Origin: Larimichthys crocea
Taxonomy: Eukaryota; Chordata; Actinopteri; Sciaenidae
Assembly (NCBI RefSeq): GCF_000972845.2
Contig: NC_040013.1
Span: forward strand, 4,950,642 to 5,014,641
Reading direction: 5' to 3'
DNA length: 64,000 nt
Shown here: positions 50,236 to 64,000 of the stretch, in pieces
How positions within the stretch are numbered: position 1 is the first letter of the stretch
Layout of the letters: every line of letters starts with the position of its first letter
Program-made: the position numbers and the translations under genes
The notes under the pieces: model-generated
Seen by the model: only the letters and a program-made list of their open reading frames with translations
What the model was told of the DNA's origin: nothing
Databases searched by the model: none

Positions 50236-51694
50236 ATATTGAAAATAAATTCTAGTATAAAACTGCCCAATAACAGTCTACACCAACACACACTTGATCA
50301 GGTAGCTTCTTTCTTTTTTGCTGTTCCTTTCTTCCAACAAAGGCAACTCATTTTGGATTAATTGGATTCTGTTTTGGTAAATGAGCATGTGAGAATTATT
50401 GACGCAAATCCATCTAAATCGATCTAATCTGGATTTATTCACTTCATTTGGTATGTGCTCTTTTCTTGCTGCCTAGACTAAAAATCTGTGTGTGTTGGTG
50501 AAAAAAGTACTAGACTTTAGTGCAGCAGTACTTTATTTATGTCTTGTTTCCTCTTGTTAAACCTAAATTAATGTAACGATGCAATAGGTCTTTTTTGCCG
50601 TAACCTCAGTGCTCGCATTTTTAACTGCACAATAAAGAAGCTAGAGCTAAAATCTATCTAGTTTCTAACAGAGCACAGAGGAACAATAGCAGGTCTCCTG
50701 CCACTAGTAGTTTGATGCCCCTTAAAATAATAATACAAGCAGACCTAGGTGCATACAGGGTTTCCTACAGTACATATTATTATACAGTCTATGCATACAA
50801 GATGTTGTCTCTTGTCACACACTGATGCTTGTTTGCATGTGACAAGTATTCATGCATGTATCTGTGGAGACATATAGATGCGTATTAGTCTAATCCTGTG
50901 CTGCATGTATCCCAGGCTTGCTCTGTGGCTCAACAGCGACTTTCTGGTCGTGTCTGTAGCAGGATAATTGGCTCCAGTCAGTCTGTGTCACTCAGACCTG
51001 CAGGAAATGGGACTGCAGAGCATCACAGTGCCACAAATACACCACTCTGCTAGCTGCATGATGCCGGGGAAGTCATTCTATACTGCATACATGAACACAG
51101 AGCACACATTTAGAAACACACACAGACACCACGCTCATATAGATGCACATGCACTTAGATTTCTGCAGATAAGAGTATCTAAGGACTGGAAATCTGACAT
51201 ATAACATTTAACATCCAATTTCTCTTTCCCAGCTTTCCATCGCATCCAGTTTGGGCTGGAACCGCAATTTAATATAAAACATTTCCGTCTTAAGCGTTTG
51301 AATTACGTGTGAGAGGCTGTGCATCTGCTCTGTGTGTGTTGTGTTTGTGTATGTATGCCATTTATGCTGATTTTTCTTTTAATATTTGATATTTAAAGTA
51401 CTTTTGAGGCGTTAGGTCAAACATTTCATACTGCATGTTCTGTTTGCCCCACAAAACTGAACTGCTGCTTGCAATCTCTATATAACAAATCTCAGGCTGT
51501 GTAATTTTACACAACAAACAGAACTGTCTTTATTTCTTGAAGGACAAGAGCTTTCTTTGACAGGTGAACTCCTCAGTCAAACACAAGCCTGCTTGTGATT
51601 TGAACCAGTTTCTGCTGTCACTCCTGCATGCTCGGGTCACAGCTCCATTATCCGACAAAAACCGACTGAGTTCTTCTGTCTCTTTCTTCTGCAG

Positions 51695-51774
51695 GCACAG
51701 AAATCGTGGATAGAAAGAGCGTTCAGCAAGAGAGAATGTGTTCATATCATAGTGAGCGCCAAAGACCCCCATAG
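51695..51774 (+). CDS. trpm3: trpm3 exon 2 (of this window)
   Basis: 80 bp encoding [19 protein letters not shown] and then VSAKDPH plus two bases of an Arg codon (residues 31-57 counted from the start exon). The acceptor is cttctgcag|gca with a good pyrimidine run; the donor is ag|gtgagt, phase 2. This is the constitutive exon to which alternative TRPM3 N-termini are spliced in mammals. Human TRPM3 as I recall it reads IIPST here, so the fish Val-Ser-Ala is a small divergence in an otherwise near-identical segment. Cytoplasmic N-terminus, ahead of the TRPM homology region. Confidence 0.95.
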
Positions 51775-53276
51775 GTGAGTACAAACTCTGTGCACATTAC
51801 ATTCTCTTTAATTGCAGCCGGTCGATTTTGTTTTGATTTGTGGAAGAGATGAGGAGATGTTTTTAGACGTGGGATTCGGCTGCGTGATCGTTTGCCATAA
51901 AAGCAACACGACTCTAATGAGCGAGTTAGCTAATGTGAAAGCACTGCTCACATGTTAGAGAAAAAAAATGCTGTTTCTCTCCTGACCTTTTTAAAACATG
52001 CCTCACAGTAATATCACGCTGGCCTCTATTTGCATCACAGGTAGATGTTCTGCACTAATGAGCCAAAATACTGACATTATACGCTTTAAAACCACTGATG
52101 TGAAATCCAGGACCAGGCGATTTCATCAAAACAGCAACATATTCCACATCTTTTTAAAAGCTTATGAACTCAAGCCCACATGAGCATAGTGCAGTTTAGC
52201 GAAGTATGAAACAGTGAAAGCGTATTTATAAACGCCTTTTCTGTACAATCATATCTAACATGATTGGACTGATAGGAGAGAGTGCCTCTAGAATGGAGTT
52301 TCACTATCTCCTCTCAATCCACTCTCTGCAAAGTCACAGTTATCGAAATCTTTACAGCTCATGTTGTTGCTGAGGGTGTCAAACTTCGAAAGGCGAAAGT
52401 CTAATTCCTGCAGTACCGCACGCTCATGCACAGGAAATGCCAATGTTAGTTAGGTAAACAGAATTAGCATAAATCGAGGAAAGCGGGTAGAAGCCTGCTG
52501 TTCGACATCAAGTCTTTCTCGTTCTAGTCAAAAACACTTGGTGCAAAAAGCAGAAGGAAGCAAAGCACCTTTGGTAAGAGAATGACGTAAACATGAAGTG
52601 ATAATCAAAGCCTCCTGAATCCCTTTCCTCCCAGGGCTCCCACTTCATCCTGTGAGGTTAAAACACAGAATATGAAAGCCGCATTCAGTACATCTGAATG
52701 AGCACGTACTCGCGTAGGAATACTACAGCTCGTATAACTGTCATTCGGCTAACTCCTGCAGTCGCTCAGAGGAAAGAGTAGAGGAGAGCAAAGAAAACAA
52801 AACAGATGTTTGAGGAGAGCAGAAAAGAAAAAGAGACAGCAGATAGAATATGGCAGAAGCCTACGGATCTTTCTCCTCCTCTCCTCCCAATCAGCAGATG
52901 AAAGTCGGATGACAAGCTGTCACATCAGCCTTGTCCTACCCTCACTCTTCTTTCTCCCTCTCGATGCTGCAGAAGCTTCTCTCGGGTCTTCTCAGTTGCT
53001 TTCTAACAGGACAGTGTCTGGAGTCTTTATTTATTTAGGGGAGTTTTAGGAAGACCCCAATCACATTCACAGCTGTACATTCACACCTCGAAGCTGTCCA
53101 GTACAACCATGGAGCAGCTCCACTGGGGCGGTTTGGGTTAAGGCCACCTCAGTGGTGATAATAAGAGAGGGGAAAGCGCTGCTTTTCACTTACTCGCTTC
53201 TCTCACCTTTAAGCCAAAGCTGCCTCTGTGTTATATACCAATCTTACATCCACTTTCACTCTCCTGTCTCCTCCAG
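51775..53276 (+). other. trpm3 intron 2
   Basis: 1,502 bp, GT-AG. No repeat family or RNA gene recognised. A 79-codon frame at 52810-53049 is chance. Confidence 0.85.
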
Positions 53277-53478
53277 GTGCTGTTGTGGTCGTCTGATAGG
53301 ACAGCATGTGGGCCTGCCACCGGGCATCTCATCCAGTCAGAATGATAAGGCAGAGCGTTTGGCCAAGAATGACAGCCTGTCGGAGAAGTGGTCCATCAGC
53401 AAGCACACACAGCTCAGCCCCACCGATGCCTTCGGCACCATCGAGTTCCAGGGAGGAGGACACTCCAACAAAGCCATG
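53277..53478 (+). CDS. trpm3: trpm3 exon 3 (of this window)
   Basis: 202 bp. The first G completes the split Arg codon, then [13 protein letters not shown], a variable linker ([20 protein letters not shown]), [20 protein letters not shown] and [12 protein letters not shown]. Acceptor ctcctccag|g; donor atg|gtgact, phase 0. The Cys-rich start and GGGHSNKAM end are typical of TRPM1/3/6/7. The combination RLIGQHVGL with [14 protein letters not shown] matches TRPM3 rather than TRPM1, which has SYPTDSYG here. The linker is the most divergent part relative to mammals. The last codon, ATG, precedes YVRV, which is where short TRPM3 isoforms begin in mammals. Confidence 0.96.
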
Positions 53479-58501
<5,023 letters not shown>

Positions 58502-59800
58502 TGACCTACTTACCCTAAAGTAGAGGAAGTGTTTTTTACATGACACAGTGAGTGATAACAGCATAATGAAGCTGCGATCCTTGTTTTATCAACGACACCA
58601 TTCTGGGTTAATTGAGTTCAAACTCTATTTTAAAGCTGTAACCAGACTAAAAGTAACATCACCTGCTTTATATTGAACACATGCTCTCACACTGTATTTT
58701 TAGCCAACTGTGATATAACTCGACAAGCCTTTGAAACTGTCCGTCCCTTTAGGACGAGTTTATTTTTGATTTCAAAGCTCGCTGACAGCTCTGATGAACT
58801 CCTCAAATGGTTGATAATCCTTGTCTTCCTGTTCTGGGGCGAACAATTAGCAAACACAGACATGCATCTTGTTCAAGACTGCTTGCCCAAATCCTTTTTT
58901 GGCATAGAAGACAAGAAACAAGAAGAAGAAACACACACACATGAAAGTTGATATTTGCATATCTGATCCAAGCTACGGTGGGAGACGGTTTTAAATGTGA
59001 TTCAGACTGTCAAGTGTCGACACACGACAACAGCCTCAAATCCAGATTGATGGAAGTTCATCAGAGTTGCTGAGCTTCTACTGGCAGAGCAGTATTGAGG
59101 GCAACTCAGAGAACAGTCTGTGGACAGACGCTGATGTAAACTGTCTGCTGGCACTTTGGGGGAAGCTTCTTTACTGACAAAGCTGCTTCCATGTTGGAAA
59201 TCTGCGTCATCAGCGTACGTAGTAACTGACGTCATTACCACGGCACCACATGCAGACAGGTCGGTGATGTCCGGATACACAAGTGTGAACGGACTGATTT
59301 GCCTGCAGCCAGACCAGCACACGACCAGTGTGTATGTACGTACACACATAAAGAAATGGGAGCTACATCAGATGTGTTCGTACCACTGGGTCAACATCAC
59401 AAACAGGGTGGCCTGATTTTTTATGTATTAATTATATCACACTGCTGTTGAAACTCACCAGAACGTCGCTCTGTTCTGTATTCCTCTGCAGCTCTCTTGT
59501 GTCTTCATTTTAAGATTTGTTGCATCAAAAGTGCATTATGCTACGAGGGCAGCAGGGGTGTATTTGTATTCTTGTTTGTGGCGTAGGTTTTTATGTCCCG
59601 TGTGTAGCTCAAAGTGTATTTGTGCCTGTACGTGAGCATATTTGCCTTCGCGTGGAGTGTTCATCCACCGTTGAGCCCTTGTCACATTGCATTTCTCCGT
59701 TTTCAATTTTCACATTATACCTTAGCTTGAAACCAAATGGATTTGCATGAATACAAGACGCTTCTCTCTCTCTCTCAGACTCTTATATTCTTTCTATTAT

Positions 59801-59825
59801 ACACACACACACACACACACACACA
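59801..59825. repeat. (AC)n microsatellite
   Basis: Pure AC run of about 12 units in intron 6. Confidence 0.95.
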
Positions 59826-60319
59826 AAGACGCAAGTGCACACAAACCTCCTTGATACCATTTAAATATATTTCTCAATTGCCTCTCACCGCATTGTTTAG
59901 ACTGTGTCAGGGCCGTGGAGCAGACCTGAGTCAGAGAGATGTCTGCAGCCATGATTTATTTGTTGTGACCTCCTTTTGTTGTCAACATAAAGTCATTTTG
60001 TAATAATTTCCTCAGGGTTTGGGTGACACGAATGCACATTCTATAACATCAGTGCTTATTTAAAAACTGAGGGTGTCAGGAAATAGATGTTACCAAATGG
60101 ATACATGGTTATAGTGTCAAGAGCAATATGAAACTCAGACCTTACCTTATGTCGACGCCATTTATGTTCACTGTCAGACTCATCGCTGATGTTCGCTGAT
60201 GGGGCCTTTATGAGGATATGTTCAACGTCACTCAGAATAAAACCTGACTTCATCGATTTATGAAATGTCCCTGGGGTTGACAGGAAACACAAATGTACTT
60301 TCTCCCTGTTCGTCATGCA

Positions 60320-60412
60320 GTCATGTGACCTATGGTCTTCCCTTTGTCATCCTATGCCTGGACTCATACAAAAAGGGGCTGGGAAGGCAAAGGGACGCCC
60401 AGTCGTCATACA
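60320..60412 (+). ncRNA. mir204: mir-204 precursor hairpin
   Basis: The 5p arm at 60338-60359 starts ttccctttg and ends cctatgcct, which is the miR-204-5p sequence; miR-211 would end ccttcgcct. The 3p arm at about 60378-60398, gctgggaaggcaaagggacg, pairs with it across a loop of about 18 nt. The lower stem pairs catgtgac (60322-60329) with gtcgtcat (60402-60409). In mammals miR-204 lies in a TRPM3 intron on the same strand, is expressed in lens, retinal pigment epithelium, choroid plexus and kidney, and represses MEIS2 and other targets. The position here, about 1.9 kb after exon 6 on the sense strand, reproduces that arrangement. Teleosts usually have several mir-204 loci, and I cannot tell which paralogue number this is. 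Confidence 0.97.
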
Positions 60413-60748
60413 AGCATCTGATCATCATGATGGTAGTAATCTGCTGTCCTCTCCCTAATTTATACATCATCTGACTAGATTTATCTGGATCCAAGGTGAG
60501 CACTAACACTGGCTGGGATTTTAGAAATGAAAAATGTGGATACTGGAGCATGTGTACTGTGTATCTGCTGCTGAGAGCTTCACCCACATGTGAGGCTACA
60601 CCAGCTTCATTTTTCAAGTTGGCAACCTCTAATAACCATATTTATCTACTATGTAACGAGGTGGTATTTGTATCTGTCACACTTGTAAGGAGCATTATTT
60701 ACCTTGTTATCATTTCCAATGGGCTGGTATGGTGAGAGCAGTCAAAAA

Positions 60749-60756
60749 TCACATGA
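60749..60756. promoter_or_regulatory. M-box (MITF/TFE-type) motif downstream of mir-204
   Basis: Exact tcacatga, the extended E-box preferred by MITF. Another M-box core in reverse orientation (tcatgtga, 60321-60328) forms part of the mir-204 lower stem. Single 8-mers occur by chance, so function is inferred only from the known MITF control of TRPM loci and their microRNAs. Confidence 0.25.
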
Positions 60757-63700
60757 GTATTAATGATATTCTGGTCCTGTTATTGTATTGTATTGAGCCA
60801 CTGTTACAGTTGTTAAGTCCATCGTCGTATTTACAGCTTGTCTGCGGTACAACCAGATTTACTAAACTTAAAAGATCACCGTAAGGCTAATTTAAGATCG
60901 ATGCGCTAAGCAAGGAAAGATACATGCAACAAATCTTAGATGATAAATCAACAAACGATCGTGGTTAATTTGGTTTGACAAAGAGAAAAAAAAAGTAGTG
61001 CTGACAAAAAAATATTATTCTGGATGGTTTCTGTATGTTGTCTTAATGTTTTACGCTTTCAGGTGGACCCCAGGAAGAATAGTTGCTACCTTGGTATCAG
61101 CGAATAAACAAAACAATATGAGACCTCCTATCATGTGATCCTTGATTTGGCAAAGAAAAAACTCCCCCCAAAAATCTTTTAACAAGAAAACAAATGGAAG
61201 AAACTTAAAGAAATTAAAGAGAGTTAATAAATATGGAGTTTTAAAACTTTATGGCTGTGAAATTTGAGGCTAGTTGATCATTTTACTTACTAAATAGACA
61301 GGAGGGTACTTAAAAGAGACTAACATACATATACTATCGACAAACCTACCGTATATTGATTTTCTTGTTGTATGAATGATGTTACAGTTTATATTGCACA
61401 GTTTTTCAAATAAATGTGCAGCCTCAGTATGCGATTACATTACGTGCATGTGCCTGTGCGATGTACTGTACCTTGTGTATCCTTTACCTCACCATTCATA
61501 GCTGTGGGGTTGGCAGACAAGGACTATTTCTTGATTTGATTACCTGTCCACGGTCAGTCAAGGAATGCACCAATTTTCTTCACAGCCGGGCTCCTGTGGG
61601 ATCCAAGTACAGCCCGAGGTCCTGTCATGGAAAGAAGGATAAAGAAAGTAAAGAAGGAAAAAGGCAGTTTAGTTTAATTAGCCTAACATATGGGTTAGGA
61701 AACCACATTCTTCTTTTTTCTCTTCACACACAGTCACATGCGCACACAAACACAAGATGAAAGTAGTGTGGTGGATAGATATGCGTAATCTCCCCCCCGT
61801 GGTATTTTTGTGATGTCTGGGCAATCCTGGAGCTAATCCTGCTGTGTCTGTGTGCAATTCTCCATGCAACGGCTGTCACCATGTGACTACCATAACAATT
61901 CAATTGGCTCCACAATATTATAACACATTTTTTAAATATGGGAATTGATTCTATATAACAAATATATTGGTGTTTTGGTCCGACTAGACACTAGACAGTT
62001 GTCTTGTAGGTCATAATCATTTTACTGGATCATGTTGCCACAAGACATTTGTGCTCATTTTTGCACATTCCCATCGCAAGTCATGGCACCATTGGCACCT
62101 GTCAAAACTCATCACTGAAACACAGTTGTGCACTCTCTAAACCTCTTAACACCACCCATCATGACGAGACATGTGTATTCCCTATGCCTACTTCCTCCTC
62201 CGGTCTCTACTGTATGTTCTCCAAGGTGTCACCTCTTATGGTTGTGACCGTCTTCAGTGGACAAGAGTATCTAAGGGACAGCTCTGGGCGGGGGTAAACA
62301 AAATAAATGTCTTAAGACAGGAGACCGTGGTCGTGAGGCTGTAAATATGATGGTTGGAGCCAGCACATTCTCACGCTAAACGCTCAGCACCGTGCCCTGC
62401 CACACATGCATGGCTTTGTCGTGACATGCCAAAGACATGCCTTGCTTCATAGAACATGGATAGATGTAAATTAACCTGGATTACTTTGACGAGGATTCAT
62501 CTTAGGCAGCACAGGACGCTTCACACGCAAACAAACAAAGAGTTTATGACCAGTGATCATGAACATACACTTACAAATTATTGATTTAAAAACTGATTTT
62601 TATTCAGGCTCTTTAAGGTCACACGCACAGGGGACATATTTCCTATTTAACTCCTCAGCATCCTTCAGAAGGTAGCAGACGTTGTCATTTCATAGATGAA
62701 GAAAATCAATAAAATGATTGAGTTCCGTTCAGCTCACAGCTTTCTCTCAAACATAGCACGGCTATTTTTTTTGTCTCCAGCAGTGGCCCTAATGCTTTTT
62801 AATCATGCACCTGCTTCTGTGAGATGACAAGCAGAAGAGGAAGGGTAAAATGAAGAGAGAGAAAAGGGGATTGAGGGCCGGCAGACAGGGAAGAGGATAA
62901 TATAGAGAGCGAAAGGATGTGCGAAGCAGCTGAGGAGGATGCAGGCGGTGAGACGAGATATTACCTTGAGGTGTCTTCACTGAAAAAAGCGGCAGGATGT
63001 AGTGAAAAGGCAGCAAGAGAAAAGGACATAATAGGCTCCATCCATGAATGTTTTCTTATTTTCTTTCAATATTGAACAGAACGCTGCATTCACTCACGCT
63101 TTTGTTTTTAAATTGGATGCGCATGCAAAGCCCAAAGAGGAATAAAAGTTATTAATTTGTGCAAGTTGAGATAAAGTCGGCACCTTGAGTGTGCACTCTT
63201 CCATTCCTCCATTTCACCTAAATCACGTGGAACATCAAAAGGGGCTTTGTATAAGTACTTTGTATATTGAATGTGTGCGTTGGTGTAGGGCTGTGTGTCT
63301 TTTAACTCTGCGTCTACTCTGTAACCTTCACTGACCCTCCTATAGCAGTGGTTTCATTAATCACAGCATAGGTAAAAGATGAAGTAGCTGGGGTAATTGA
63401 ATCCAGAAGCCATAAGGCCTTGCGTTGCAGATTAGCTGTGACATTGTGACCTCCACCGTGGAGCAGCCCATACAGAAGAGATTAAAGTTAAACCATGGTA
63501 CATGGGAAGTCAAGAGGGTTGTAATGCTCTTCTTTCAAGCACCATATGCCCGGATAAACTCTTGATTTTTTAGATACAGCTAATAATATTCTCTTTTTTT
63601 ATGCTGTCTAACTATGTGACCAACTGGATTACTTAGTAGCTCTTGTTCTTTGATACGTATCACACAATTGCGGTGTCACAGCTTGAATCTGGCTTCTAAA

Positions 63701-64000
63701 TGTCACCCTCTGAATATGACGGGAAAATATCACGGAGTCAAGCCTGAAAATTATGCTGTGCAAAAAGTTAATTCAGGTCCCGAGACAATTAATACTATTA
63801 GTCACATAAATTAAAATGAGCCCTCTGGTTAGTGGTTTAATCAGTGGAGCTGAACTGACACTGTGGCGGCGCATCAGTAGATTAAATATTCACAGGCACG
63901 TGAGGATAGGTGAACAGAGACAGTTGAAGTCATTGGGGGTAAGGTGTGCTCATGCATGAATGGATGCACAAAAAAACATGTCAAAGTGATAAACATGAAG

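Larger units (their letters stand above)
41871..51694. other. Intron 1, 3' part up to exon 2
   Basis: No exon recognised before 51695. Contains two candidate repeats listed separately, CA/GT runs (about 44490-44510, 46520-46535, 46979-46999 and 47306-47337), an A run at 46749-46764, and an AT-rich stretch near 49960-50040 with taattag and gataattag motifs. I searched for the alternative TRPM3 N-terminus that splices to AQKSW in mammals and did not find it. Confidence 0.5.

Noticed and set aside
60265..60474. 69-codon frame spanning mir-204
   Set aside because: The conservation here is explained by the microRNA hairpin; the frame has no protein features.

Overview
The window is vertebrate, almost certainly teleost, nuclear DNA. 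Coding sequence is sparse and split by GT-AG introns. The noncoding part carries CA/GT and CT/GA microsatellites and repeat types I know from bony-fish genomes: L2-type LINE 3' ends, tRNA-headed SINEs and short non-autonomous elements. Most open reading frames are chance or low-complexity.

One protein gene is recognisable, on the + strand: the 5' part of trpm3, a TRPM-family cation channel. Six exons are placed to the base: 10595-10684 (start exon), 51695-51774, 53277-53478, 54764-54977, 56668-56792 and 58280-58451. All splice sites are GT-AG and all phases agree. They give 294 codons plus one base, covering the cytoplasmic N-terminus and the start of the TRPM homology region. The pore and C-terminus lie beyond the right edge. 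Intron 1 is about 41 kb; introns 2-5 are 1.3-1.7 kb.

In the next intron, about 1.9 kb after exon 6, is the mir-204 hairpin (mature arm 60338-60359, star arm about 60378-60398). This is the host-gene arrangement known from mammals, where miR-204 lies in a TRPM3 intron and is expressed with it in eye and brain epithelia. Channel and microRNA probably share one primary transcript here.

Layout: 1-9.6 kb is upstream flank with repeats, including an antisense L2-type LINE relic at 6480-7120. From 9.6 to 10.6 kb there is a pyrimidine-rich stretch and the putative promoter/leader. Exon 1 follows, then a purine-rich stretch to 11.3 kb. From 11.3 to 51.7 kb is intron 1, holding LINE relics, two SINE-type elements, a nested insertion at 40.3-40.8 kb and a composite repeat at 19.6-20.3 kb. 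From 51.7 to 58.5 kb are exons 2-6. From 58.5 to 64 kb is intron 6 with mir-204.

I found no novel multi-gene system. The best leads are the trpm3/mir-204 host unit, an upstream ORF that overlaps the trpm3 start codon as ATGA, the complementary CT/GA tracts flanking exon 1, the uniformly antisense LINE relics, and several homeodomain-motif-rich candidate enhancers. Repeat identities and human comparisons rest on remembered family patterns, not on a search.
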